Part shown: piece by piece, positions 1 to 11,704 of the stretch | How positions within the stretch are numbered: position 1 is the stretch's first letter | How the letters are laid out: each line of letters opens with the position of its first letter | Assembly (NCBI RefSeq): GCF_000003815.2 | Contig: NC_049989.1 | Span: 12,617,122-12,666,369 of the forward strand | DNA: 49,248 bases | From: Branchiostoma floridae | Taxonomy: Eukaryota; Chordata; Leptocardii; Amphioxiformes; Branchiostomatidae | Reading direction: 5' to 3' | Translations under genes and position numbers: made by a program | The notes under the pieces: model-generated | Told to the model about the DNA's origin: nothing | Seen by the model: the letters and a program-made list of their open reading frames with translations, nothing else | Database searches by the model: none

Positions 1-204
1 ATTTATCTCATAGGGCCTTCACCTGGCTAATATCTATCGGGTTAAAGGTTACGGACTATCAGGCAGAACGAGAAAATCCACTTTACCTCGCCCGAGCCAC
101 CTTAATTGCACCGGTCATGTGGTACGTGAACAAAGGAACGTCTTATTCGGAATGTTGTTTTACTAACTTCTTCAAGAAGGTTATGTTTTTAGTGTTCGTG
201 TGTA

Positions 205-209
<5 letters not shown>

Positions 210-261
<52 letters not shown>
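210..261. repeat. (TG)n microsatellite
   Basis: An uninterrupted run of about 26 TG dinucleotides. The surrounding bases 1-540 hold no recognisable gene; the short open frames across the run are by-products of the repeat. Confidence 0.95.
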
Positions 262-263
<2 letters not shown>

Positions 264-540
264 AATCACGATAAAGATCAAGAATACCTGGATGGGTAAC
301 GTTATGATAATTGGTATGTGAATGGGTCCCTCGATAGGTGACTTATATGCAAATGCACGAGCGTTTAACGTGTTTGTGACTGTTGAAAATTTGCCAAATA
401 CATGTACATGTATGTACTGAATACAGAGAATCGTGTCTTCCAATTCAAATCACATGCCATGGAAGTGGACCCTGCAAAAAAACCTGGGATGACACCGCCG
501 CACAGAATTTCCAAAGAGAAGAAAACCTGACAATAACTCC

Positions 541-1760
541 CTAAGGCCCCCATTCCACTTGACGGCGCTCTGACGTAAGGCGCTCTGACGGCGATGGCAT
601 ATTTGCCCCATCGCCGTGAGAGCGCCGCGATGGTAGAAAAAGCTGCTCTAGTGGAATCTCTACTGCGACGCCAGCGCGCTCTCAGTGCGACGGAAAACTC
701 AAAAGTCAGCAATTTTTATGAGCTGCCAAAGACTTAAAAGATTACTCAACGAATTTCAGAGATAAAGAACGAAATTTCTTACGTTTTGTGTATTTTATTG
801 TCCACTAACTCATACCTTTACGTCTTATACAGTTTTAAATGATAAAATGAAGGCTGTTAACAAATCCAATTTTGCTCACTGTACAGGGCTCATCGTGAGT
901 CTAAGATAACGTATACGTTTGGCTTGCTGTTTAAAAAAATTAAATTTGCAATGTAACTTATTCAAAATAATATATGTAATATAAAATACTGAAACGATTT
1001 GATGTATTGAAAATAAGTCTTCCATAATCTCAATCTACAGGTTAAGAACATGAAAACTAAAATGTTATTCTGTTGACATTTGAAATTAAGTCAAGACATA
1101 ATAAACCTTTTTGTTCTTGATTATTCCATCTCAGTTTATTCATTGTACATCATTTGTACTTTAAAAACATTTCTCCGAGTTCTTTTTCGCCAGTTTATGT
1201 TATATCTAATCTGGAGAAATCATGTGATACAAAACACTGAATAAAAGCATTGTGTGTGTAGTTATCTCTAGTTTGTATTACCCATGATTTTAATTAGGAA
1301 GTGACTCATGACACAAAAGTAAGATTTGACAAAAAAATTCATCAAAATATACTTCTTCAAGAATAAAGATTGTATGAACTATAGTTGAGAGCGCAGCGAG
1401 AGCGCGATGAGATCGCCGTCCCTGTGGAATGGGTCCTATCATTTACCATTGTTCAGCCATATTGGCGCTCTCCGCGCTCTCTCAGCGCTCTCATGGCGCT
1501 CTCACTGCGATCATTGTTGCATCGCCATCCTCGGCGCTCTCATGGCGATGGTATGGCAGGGCTCCATACCATCGCCGTGGTGACGGCGCTCTCGCGGCGA
1601 TGGCACTCCCACCGCGCTCCCACGGCGCTCTCACCGCGCTCTCACCGCGCTCCCATGGCGACCATGGCGATTTCACCGCGCTCTCACCGCGATGGTCAAA
1701 TTTGCCATCGCCGTGAGAGCGCCGCGAGAGCGCCGTCCCAGTGGAATGGGGGTATTAAGG
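541..1760. mobile_element. Foldback/MITE-like DNA element with GC-rich subterminal repeats
   Basis: The ends are inverted copies: the left end (about 541-570) carries CCCCCATTCCACT followed by GACGGCG, and the right end (about 1725-1760) carries the reverse complement. Inside each end lie many short tandem units built on GCGCTCTCA and GCGATGG (550-700 and 1385-1740), in opposite orientation at the two ends. The core (720-1380) is AT-rich with no coding potential. Open frames over the right arm are repeat artefacts. TAAGGC occurs at both edges (542-547, 1756-1761) and may be a target duplication or part of the terminal repeat. No transposase is present, so it would be non-autonomous. Confidence 0.75.
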
Positions 1761-2339
1761 CTAAACACGTGTAAACTGGGTCTCTGGCTTTACGTGCCTT
1801 TCAAGAGTAACGCTCCTGACCAAAGAAAAGTTCTTATTTTCACACGATCATGAGTAGAGTAAGAACTGACAAGTTTTGGGCCCGCTACGGCTCCGAACCC
1901 AGACTTTCGAACAACCCTAAACACTCGGCGAGATTGTCCCCTTTGACCTTTGTACTACGATGATCAGCTGTATCAATAAAAGACAACTTGTCGGACCAGT
2001 CCATTGATCTAATTGTTCAGGTGAGCTTAGCATCATCAAGCGTGTCGTGTAAGCCCAGGTAAGATCTCTGAGTGCTAGGAGATTATATTTCGAGGTTGGT
2101 GCCATAGTTACACAGACCAAAATGTCCAGAAAATGAACCAAACATCGTATAATGTCATGCAGTTGCACCATAACATCTTTCAGATGATGTAAGCCGAATT
2201 TTCAGAACGAAATGTACGGGGGCGTACCTATTGTTGTCCCATGCATATGCGCATAACAGCTGCGCGGTGAAACCACGTTAATTAATGGTTGATAAGCATC
2301 TAAAGTGAGCATCACAATAGTAGATACAGTGTTTTCGGT

Positions 2340-2634
2340 TTGAAAATGCAGCTGTCGACCAACAACACGCTAGTTCTTAGTGACTTAGTGGTTTCATTTA
2401 AATACCCATGGCTTATTCTTGATGATAGATTGTTGTGGAAAGAACATGTTGACAAACTCTACTCAAAGGTAACCCAACGAGTAGGTTTACTCAGACGTCT
2501 TAGACCTTGCTTCACTGTAAATATAGCTGACATGTTGTATAAAGCAATGGTACTCCCCCTTCTGGATTACTGTGACACCGTGTGGGATAGCTGCGGAGTG
2601 GGGAGACAACAACAACTCCAAGTGCTACAGAACC
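2340..2634 (+). pseudogene. LINE reverse transcriptase C-terminal fragment, part 1
   Basis: The frame has the motif series that follows the catalytic palm of CR1/L2/jockey-type LINE reverse transcriptases: an ILDDRLLWKEHVDKL-like stretch, then QRVGLLRRLRP, then [14 protein letters not shown] and QLQVLQNR. It is 5'-truncated with no catalytic core upstream, and is broken off at 2634 by an inserted inverted-repeat element. The same frame resumes at about 3521. Nothing recognisable lies in 1765-2335. Confidence 0.75.
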
Positions 2635-3520
2635 GGGTTTTCGGAAAACCCTGTCCAGTCCAGACAGGGAAATGGGGCGGAAAACCCTGTCCAGTCCGAA
2701 AAGAGGGTCTGCATAGGGGTTCCTGGCAATACTTAAAACTATTACTTCAGACAGCACTTACACTAAATTGATACACATAACTATAGAATCGGCAACATAA
2801 TGAGTGACCCAAAGGTGCAATATGTATGCACACAAAGTCAGTTCTGTCAAATGCAAAGTACCCAATTAACACTTATCTGGTAGGACATGAGGAGGAGAGA
2901 ATTACACCCATTGTCCATCAATTTCGGGTTGTTAATTAGTGGCAATACATTACAAAGACAGGCTTTGAAAGGTTTTCTTTAATGATCAGTGTGCAGCACT
3001 CATTTTGAGAGCTGGTCTGTTTAAATCCTGGTTTAATAGAATGACTGCGAAAGATTCCAATATCAACACTACTTTAGTACACAATGTTATAACATTACAT
3101 ATATTTTACAATGCCTTACAATAAAGCCGAGATGGCATTTTTCAAACCCTAGAGGCTTTAGAGGCAAGTTGTGAGCTATATAGAACTATGTATCATTTTA
3201 AAAATAAAGTGTTTTATTTTCAAAATTACACCATAAGGCTATTAATAGCACGTTCAGTCTCAAAGACTTAAAGAGAAGAAGTTTTTATATGACGCACAGA
3301 AGCAGCAATGATGGATGATTTTTGTTAAGTTATAATTTTTGTATGACATTGTGTCACACTTCACGTTGATGTTATTTCTGTGTTTAGCCATATTAAAGAT
3401 AAAAAATGTTGTTGTATACTAGTAATTAGTAGCTTACAACGTATACCCCTATGCAGACCCTCTTTTCAGACTGGACAGGGTTTTCCGCATTCCGGACTGG
3501 ACAGGTTTTTCCGAAAACCC
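2635..3520. mobile_element. Inverted-repeat DNA element inserted into a LINE remnant
   Basis: Long terminal inverted repeats of about 80 bp pair 2635-2720 with about 3443-3520. Each end contains GGGTTTTCGG, two copies of an ACCCTGTCCAGTCC-type word and AGAGGGTCTGCATAGGGG. The core is AT-rich (for example 3100-3400) and noncoding, which fits a MITE or foldback element. It sits between the two halves of a reverse-transcriptase C-terminus. No clear target-site duplication is visible, so exact ends are uncertain by a few bases. Confidence 0.8.
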
Positions 3521-4078
3521 CTGGGGTAGTTCTGCAACTCAACCTACAGTCCAGCAGTGTCCTCGACCTTCATGAGAAGCTCAGCTGGCAGTACCTCGCA
3601 GGGAGAAGGCGGGATCATGTGTGCATTATGGTTTACAAGTGTATCAATGCACCAGCATACCTATCATCCACCTTCTCTCACAACCATAACTTACACAATT
3701 ACCAAACCAGACAGACATCACTCCTATACAAACCCTTTTTCAAGACCACAACAGGACAGCGTACATTTGCCTACAGAGGTGCTAAACACTTTAATTCACT
3801 ACCAGCCTACATTAAGCAAGTTAGCTGAATTCATTCAAGTCAGCTTTGAAAGACCTAACATAGTCTCAGTACTGAGTAGTGACCTCTGACCTCCTAAAAT
3901 GTTGACCTTGGTTCGGATTATGATTTTGATTTATCTGGTCTACTTTTCTCTCTGTAAGTTGTTTCTTTATTTCCATGTATGTATATGTGAAACTGGGCCC
4001 TATCGAAAACCAGTGTATTAGCACTGAATAGGCTACCCAGGTGTTTCAAAATAAACAAACAAACAAACAAGCAAACAG
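3521..4078 (+). pseudogene. LINE reverse transcriptase C-terminus, part 2, with 3' tail
   Basis: The frame continues the LINE protein after the inserted element: a LHEKLSWQYLAGRRRDH stretch, then VYKCINAPAYLS, RQTSLLYKPF, and an FAYRGAKHFNSLP-type end, which is the usual C-terminal pattern of CR1/L2-like reverse transcriptases. Coding similarity ends near 3890. A short 3' region follows, finishing in an AAAC-rich tail (about 4050-4078), the simple-repeat end expected for this class. The remnant is 5'-truncated and dead. Confidence 0.75.
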
Positions 4079-4396
4079 TGTATACGAGTGGTTAGTGCGC
4101 TCAGTCCCAAGAAAGAATAACCATGAAAGTAAAGAGTTTAAAACTGAAATTCATTCTAGAGGGACCAAAAAATGACAAAACAATGATTATGCTTAGGTCA
4201 CATTTCAAAACCGAGACCAGGTCGGGCTGGTTGGCGAAACGAAAAATAGAATTGTGCATCAAGAAATCAATGATGCACAAATTGTGTATAGGATACGTAC
4301 AGTCATGTCCATTTATATATGACATTTAATCTACTGCCCAATCACCTTCAAGTTCAAGGGTTGCCTACCTTACCTTATGTAACGTTACAGCTCAAA

Positions 4397-7300
4397 ATGG
4401 CGGGAAAGCTAAGGACCACCGCTGCTGTCGTACTGCTGTCCCTGGCCGACGTTGCCGCCAACACCATCCTGTACATGAACGGTGCGGATCTCCACAAGTT
4501 CACGCACGACATCAGCTTCTTCAGCATCTTCACGTCTTTGTTGGACATTTGCATATTCGGGATGCTGAGAGGATGTGTGACGTTTGGAGCTGTCCTGTCC
4601 GTGCTGTTCAACGCCAGAGATGCTGTTCCAAGGCTCAAACTGTCAAGGTCGTGGGTCGGAGTCTTACCAGCTGCTATGTGTGCGTACAGTCTTGTCAAGA
4701 TTTTGCTGTATTCAGAAAAAGAAGTCGAGTTTCCTCACAAGCCCTGGTTCTGGGTTGTCTTTGTAGGCAGCATCGTCGGATGTGTGGTGTTCTACCTAAA
4801 CTGGACCTTACTGTCAAAAATCAGTACTCAGTCTTACAGAAGTATAAACTCGGAGGAAGGAACAGACGAGGAAAGGGAACGGTTGCTCGAGAGTGAAGTG
4901 GGCAGCAAATCGAACCTGCCATCGGTGAAGAAGCTGTTCTCTTATTCGAAGCCTGCTATACCGTACTTTCTTGCGGCGACGACTTTCCTGATTGGTGGCG
5001 CTGTAGGTAAGTATTATCAATTTCAGGTGCTAGTAATAGCGAGATATTAGAATTGAAAGCACAGCTACAGTACAGTAACAAACCACTGGGGGCTCAAAAC
5101 TTAATCATTTCGCGGTTTAATCAAAACGTAATGCAAAATGTGAATACAGTCCATCCAGACATTCTAGAGTTGTGCTGGTCGTCTTCACACACATATATAC
5201 AAACGCTATTGAAAGGAAAACCTTCTTTGCGAAAGTAATTATAGTGAATCCTCTCATGCAAGATATTACAAATAATGTTTAGGTGCACACCCGTAATGCA
5301 AAATGCGTGACCTCATCTTATTTTGATAGAATTATTAATATAATAAGTTTAATGAAAATTCTTGCCCTAGGGCTAATGGCAAGTTATTGAAAAAAGTCTC
5401 GAAACACAATTCATATGCACAAACGTTCTAGTGTACTTAACTGAACTTAACTTATCCAACACTAATTTGCCAATGGTGTACATTTACATATACATCCTGT
5501 ATGACTACAGGTAGATGTGATCTACAGATCTGGTCTCATTGATGTATTACTCCGAGTGGGTACCCTAAAAGATATCCGAGCCAAAAAATAAACGGCTGCA
5601 CGGACGCGTGTTTTTAGCGGTGAGAAATTCCCTTTTAGCCAGCGGAACTGATCTCAAAAGTTAGATTGGTGAAAGCTTGTTTGTAACTGAAGAAAATAGC
5701 AGGTAAAGTTTTGCAGCCGCGCGCTAGGTCGGAGGTACACAGTCGTGGGTTCTGAGTGGTGCGGTTGTACACTAGCAGCGAAAAAGAGCCTTTTGTGGGG
5801 ATTGACTAATCGTAGTTTGTAATTGCTATAAAAAAAGTTCCTACGATTACTTTACGTTGGCATTTTTTCCCCACGATATAAGGTAAATGTGCTCGACATA
5901 GAATGAAAAATCTGCTCAAATTTCACGTAGCTTCATTATGAACGCGCCCATGTAAACCACGAATTTTAACATAGAAGTCTATGGGAAGAAGAAACTCATC
6001 AATGATACCATCTACAGTCAGTCTAAACTGGTCTCTGCCTAGGACATAAGAGTTTTCTTTTACACAACCACTTTTTCTCACCTTTCTGACGTTTATATGT
6101 CTGTTAGACATCTTTACCAGAGCTTCTAAGTGGAGTTCTGCTTCTCGCCGCTATAATTGTAGCCGATGTCCTATGATCTACCAGCCTGATTAAATTATTT
6201 TCGGATGTTCTCTACCCTCTAGGTGACATCTTCGTCCCCTACTACACCGGCCAGGTGATTGACGGGATAGCCAAAATACAAACGTCTCAGGACAAGTTCA
6301 TCCACGCCATCATCGTCATGTCCCTTTTGAAGGCCTTGAGGTAAGTTGAACCCAGTAAAGTCCCTATCACACCCAGCCGACCACGCCCTCTCAACCTTCT
6401 CCAGACTATGGTTTGGAGTTCTCTCCCCCCAAAATAAGAAAAGTAGAGAGGGTGAAGAAACTGAAATCCCATATTTGTAAAGCTGAAGGGATACCCCTCA
6501 TTCCCATACACGGCTATTCTGCTTCAGGTGTATTTCCTGGAAGAGACGGCCTCTCGACTTGAGGGTGCGCAGCCTCGAATTGAGACCCCAAACAAACTGG
6601 GGGGTGTACCGTTTAATATCGATATCATACTGGAAAATTGGCAGACGTGTCATCACATATAATATGTTGGGAATTTCGTAGAAAGTATATTAGGAATACG
6701 TGGCAATTTACCAGAAACATTGATAAAATCATGTTTGGGTCGCACATTTCCCAAATGCAGCTTTCATAGGACAGCCAATGAAATGAAAAAGTTTATTACT
6801 GTGTCTCCTCAAAAGTGTGCTTTGTGTTGTTCTGAAATTTGTAGTGCAGTCTGCTATGGCATGCGTAGTGGACTGTTCGAGATCACCAAAATAAAGCTGA
6901 ACATTCGGATCCGAAACCTGCTGTTCCGGTCCATCACCCGTCAGGAGATCGGCTTCTTCGACACCATCAAAACTGGTAAAAGTTTACAGATGTCTGATTA
7001 ATGAGTAATTCTGTCAACTCTGAACTGTACTTTCTGTTACTTCGTCAAGTCTGCCATTTGCGGTCATTGTCATTGATTTGCGGTCCACTGATTTTATGCT
7101 AATGTGTGTATGTATGTTTCTGAGATACATTGAAGGGTTGAAGTCTGCCATCACTCTTGATTTCCCTGTTCCCTTTCAGGTGAAATCACTTCTCGTCTCA
7201 TCTCTGACACGACCACGACCACCACCACTCTCATCGACCATCTGAAGGTGTTCTGCGCCAGCATGATCCGGATGGTCGGCACTGTCATCTTCATGTTCAG

Positions 7301-8659
7301 GTTGTCATGGCGACTGTCAATCCTCGTCGCCATCTTGTTACCCGTCATGGCCGTCATCATGAAAGTCTACGGAGACTACTTAAAGGTGGAGCAACAGTTC
7401 AATGATTTCGTGATTGCCTTAGGTTAAATCATATTTAGGCTATAAGTCATATTTCCAAACCAGGCCCGGCTGGGATGTTTATGAATGCAAAAAAATAGAA
7501 ATGTAAACGTATAAATGCACACGAATAATGCCCATGACTATTCTCTTTACGTCTCTTGTAGTTTGGTGTCTTTTTTTGTCATACTTTTCGTTCCTCAAAG
7601 CTGCCCGGCCGGGCCACAGTTTGGAAATGAGACGTAGCTATAGGTCTCACATGGAGAATCCGCGAATTGACCTACGCCTCCATGAAATACTCACAGTTTC
7701 TCGTACTTCTTTGGTTAACTTTTAGCTCAATAGATTTATGCTTGTACAAGTGACAATGCTTGTACAAGCTTGGTCGACTGACAAGTGGGGCCATGTGGCA
7801 CAATTGCAGGGCGCTTGGCTCAGAAGTCATAGGTCCTGGGTTCAACTCCTATCATGCTACCGGTACCGATCTTGGGCTCTTAAGAAAGGCATTTTATACG
7901 ACTTTCCTTATTCAAGATGTAAAATTGGGTACCTGACGTCGGTTGGGAGGAGGGGATGACTAGTGCAGAAGGAGAAGAATGTTATCGGCCTTCCAATGCC
8001 GTGCCCTGCATGGACACGGTGGATAATAACACACTCCCAATGGTTACATCCTCTGACTCTACGGTAAACGTGACTATTATATTGAAACTATATGACTGCA
8101 TAAACACAAATAGAAAGATAAAAGACTCTGTCTAGCCATGGATTAGTTTGAGCCTCTTCCATTGACCTCATGACCTGCCATGTCTTCCCACACACATCCT
8201 ATCATTGTATCACTTGGTCCAAGTGTTAAATCCATTTTTAGGCATTCGGTACGTCCTATCAATGATTCCAGATTTTGTGTACGCATTATACTTTAAAGGT
8301 CTTTTAAATGTTTAATAACACAGAAAGTGGCCGTTGACATCCAGACGTCCTTTGCCAGAGCCAACGAGGTTGCGGACGAGACGTGCTCCAACATGAGGAC
8401 GGTCCGAAGCTTTGCAAACGAGGACATGGAGTGCGAGAGATACAGGTGAATGGCACCTTAATTTAGCTAATGTTGGGCAAGAATATGCAATAAAGATCAT
8501 TGTCATTATTAACAGGCGTTCAGCGTGGACACATCACACACACGAACGCACAAAGCATTCATTATTCGGTCACCTTCACAAATGGTCATTGCTTCGATCG
8601 TCCCCGGCCTCTTTTAGCAACTAATATCCCTTCAGAGACAACCAACCAATACTACATGG

Positions 8660-8739
<80 letters not shown>

Positions 8740-11514
8740 ATTTCCATCTATTACGTAAATTAGTTAACACATATAACCAAAAAAGATCAACTCTAACTCG
8801 ACTTATTATTAACTGCGCAGCAACCGGCTTAAAGATACCTACAAGCTGTACATCAAGAAAGCCTTGCTAGAAGGGAGTCTCAATACGATTGAACATGTGA
8901 GTTTGAAACATTCTTGTACCATATAATGTACCTTTTTATATACCCGTCATAGTGTACATAATTGGAGGAATTATAGACAGGTTTTCTTTTCCAACATATA
9001 ACGATACCAGTAAACAAGAACAGCTTCAAATACGTTTCATGGTCCCTTGTAGTGCAGCCCTATGTGTCAGTGATACTAGTATCCTGGTACATTTTGTATG
9101 GCATGCGGGGTAAATAGTCTGAGCGCGAAAGAAAACCCCTTATTCTCTGAAGGCGCAACTCAAGCTATAACTGGGCTTTGGGGCGAATGCCACACAGTGG
9201 ACCAACTGCCAGACAAATTTCTGATTCCTGTTGCAATAGCTAGAATAGAGGCAGCTGTAAGTTACGGTGATATACAATGTATGATGTGTTGCACACTAGT
9301 GTCTACCATGTAAACTGTTAAGGAGACAACCCTTAACAATTGTTTTTACTGCATTCAAGCTGTTCGGCCTTGCCCTGTTTGTGTTGACCTTGTACTACGG
9401 CGGCCATCTTGTCATGACCCGTAAGATGACAGGAGGGACCTTGGTGTCCTTTTTCTTGTACCTGAACCGCCTCAAGACATCATTGGAAGTAAGTTTGAGC
9501 CACTCTCTTTCTTATGTGACGAAGATTTTCCGTGTGTCTGGTTGTTTGTGTTCTTGTATATTCGTCTGGATGTTTGTGTTCGCTTGTCTTGAATACGATG
9601 TCAGTAGTGTGTCAGACTTGCAGGAGTGACAGGAAGTACTGTTCATTCATGGTAGAACCGAAGTCGTTAAACGTTTATCGGACACTCAAGTTCATGGGGT
9701 CAACGGACGAGACTATCAATTCAAGAGGGGGTATTGCTCTTTTGGTCTGCTTGTATTTTCGTTTTTTATTCTTTTCCATTTGCTAATCATGTTCACTGTA
9801 GGATGGCAGGAAGTGGTCAATATGGATACGTGCACTCTTAATCAAAACAGTATTCAATCAAAACCTAATAATAGATTCGTTCACATCTAACAGAAACTGG
9901 TGGTTGAAGTATATGCACAATTGATGTTGGCGGCGGGAGCATCCAAAAAGCTCGTCGAATACATAGACCTTGATCCGGGAACAAAGCACGACAACGTGCT
10001 GGCACCTGCGAGACTGGAAGGAAACATCGAGTTCAGAGATGTGTCGTTTGCCTACCCGTCCAGAAAGAACGTGCAAGTTTTAAAGGTGGTGTATTGTTCT
10101 TATTTCTTGACTTTCTTTGTATTCATATTTCGTATCTTGAGTTGGCTAAAGATCTCCTTGGCATTATAACTGTCCCCATACATGTGTGTATATCAAAAGT
10201 CGCAAATCAACGCCCCGCCTCCCCCCCCCCCCCCAAAAAAAAGACACACCACGGTGCTCGTAGAAGGCCTGCAAAGGGACTGAGAAAACCAAGGCAATAT
10301 CAGGGCTTTATACATTATCTTTGTTATTTTCTGCGCCAGGATCTCTCCTTCAAGGTGTCTCCAGGCGAAGTTGTTGCCCTGGTCGGCCCAAGCGGCAGCG
10401 GAAAGAGCACCTGCTTCAATCTACTGGAACACTTCTATGAGACCATGTCAGGCCAGGTGCTGCTAGATGGTAACCCCATCATGGCGTATGATCACAAGTT
10501 TCTACATCGAATGGTGAGGTCTATGAAGAATATACAATCCCTGATTTATTTTCACTACAGTATCATAGTCTCAGCGAATGCGTTATAAATTATCACCTCC
10601 GAACTGAAAATTAACAATCTAGGAGTAAGGAAATTGGACGGCTAACCTGTAATTGGTGATTTTAGGTAGCGTTGGTTGGACAAGAACCGGTGCTGTTTGC
10701 CCGCTCCATCAAGGACAACATCTCCTATGCCCTGGACAACTGCAGCTTGGAGGAGGTGCAGCGCGTTGCCAGGCAGGCCAACGCCCATCAGTTCATCACG
10801 GAGCTGCCCGAGGGGTACGAGACGGAGACTGGGGAGAAGGGGATGCAGCTGTCCGGGGGGCAGAAGCAGAGGGTGGCGATCGCCCGGGCGCTGATCAGGA
10901 AACCAGCGGTGCTACTACTGGATGAGGCCACTAGTGCTTTAGATGCTGAGAGTGAGCAAACGGTGAGCCGCCTAATTTACGTCAAACAGTTCAAAAGCCT
11001 TAAACGTTCCGAGCACTTAGGACAAGATGAGGGCTTTCATATCGAATCCGTTACAAGGAAGTTTAGTATTTGAATGCCATCGCAGACGGAAAACAGGGGG
11101 TTTCATTCAATTGTTAGACTGTTACGCCTTTAACTGCGTATATATAATCACGTGCACATTACTAAGAAAGCCTTTATTGCATTGAATATTAATATATTGT
11201 AGGTTTCATTTTGCCTAATGAAACAAACTCTTCAATCTAATTCTTCTGAAATCTGTATTACAAAAATGCAGTAGTACAACACTGAAATGAAGGACTTTTT
11301 GTTCTAGGTCCAGCAGGCTATCGAAAACCTGCACGGGCACACGGTCATCGTGATCGCCCACCGCCTGAGCACCGTGGAGAAGGCTGACCGCATCATCGTC
11401 ATCGACAAGGGGACCGTGGTGGAGCAGGGGCGGCACGGGGAGCTGATGCAGCAGGACGGGCTGTACGCAAAGATGGCGAGGCGACAGTTGTTAGGACTGG
11501 ACAAGCCTGGATAA
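4397..11514 (+). CDS. ABCB9: ABCB9/TAP-like half ABC transporter (11 exons)
   Basis: Coding exons: 4397-5006, 6223-6340, 6845-6975, 7180-7385, 8324-8445, 8821-8896, 9360-9488, 9894-10085, 10340-10513, 10666-10962 and 11308-11514. All introns are GT-AG with matching phases. Together they give 2262 nt, 753 aa, close to vertebrate ABCB9 as I recall it. Exon 1 (about 203 aa) is a hydrophobic N-terminal domain with several membrane segments, as in TAPL. Exons 2-7 form the six-helix transmembrane domain ([31 protein letters not shown]). The nucleotide-binding domain has Walker A GPSGSGKS (544-551), a Q-loop Q592, the signature LSGGQ (648-652), Walker B ending D672-E673, and the H-loop H703. Family knowledge: ABCB9 homodimers pump peptides into lysosomes. 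The start is in CTCAAAATGGCGG. The assignment over TAP1/TAP2 rests on overall resemblance and the intact catalytic Glu; a tree would settle it. Confidence 0.93.
7790..8045 (+). mobile_element. tRNA-derived SINE in ABCB9 intron 4
   Basis: A tRNA-like head carries an A-box-like TGGCACAATTGCAGG (7796-7810) and a good B box GGTTCAACTCC (7839-7849), about 30 bp apart. A body follows with TTAAGAAAGGCATTTTATACG, a block that resembles the body of deuterostome tRNA-SINEs as I remember them. There is no tRNA acceptor stem, so this is not a functional tRNA. Boundaries are approximate. Confidence 0.65.
8662..8738. repeat. (CA)n microsatellite in ABCB9 intron 5
   Basis: An uninterrupted CA run of about 38 units in the intron between exons 5 and 6. 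The frames across it are artefacts. Confidence 0.95.
9500..9850 (+). repeat. Dispersed repeat filling most of ABCB9 intron 7
   Basis: This stretch shares ordered words with 29745-30110 in an intron of the ADAD-like gene: TGTGTCTGG, ATGTTTGTGTTC, TGTCAGTAG, TTGCAGGAGTGACAGGAAG, GGTAGAAC, TTTTCCAT..GCTA..CA, TTCACTGTAG and finally TCAATATGGAT/TCAATGGAT. It begins about 12-40 bp after the splice donor and runs to within about 45 bp of the acceptor. Nothing in it codes for protein. Confidence 0.7.
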
Positions 11515-11518
11515 TGCT

Positions 11519-11694
11519 TAGCCTAGTAGATCCTACGGCAGCATAACATAGTATCAAAAGCTGGCAGAAGAGTGAAGCCGGCCTAGGAGTGTGTTTGGCT
11601 CCGGTATCATTATCGTCTGGTAGCTTAACACACTCGGCTGCACTCCTCTGCCAGCTTTTGATACTATGCTACCGTAGGATCTGCTTAGAAATTA
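11519..11694. mobile_element. Palindromic MITE directly after the ABCB9 stop codon
   Basis: The two arms (about 11527-11580 and 11632-11682) are near-perfect inverted copies: GATCCTACGGCAGCATA pairs with TATGCTACCGTAGGATC, extended by AGTATCAAAAGCTGGCAG. The element is flanked by the direct repeat GGATAATGCT at 11509-11518 and 11695-11704, a 10 bp likely target duplication that includes the ABCB9 stop codon TAA. It would fold into a long hairpin in the 3' UTR. Confidence 0.8.
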
Positions 11695-11704
11695 GGATAA
11701 TGCT

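Noticed and set aside
1385-1774. Arg/Ser/Ala-rich open frames
   Set aside because: They cover the GC-rich tandem words of the foldback element and are open on both strands.
5923-6111. 62 aa minus-strand open frame in ABCB9 intron 1
   Set aside because: No recognisable domain, inside an intron, no splice or start support.
7790-7865. Functional tRNA gene
   Set aside because: A and B boxes are present but no acceptor-stem pairing or anticodon arm could be formed, and a SINE body follows.
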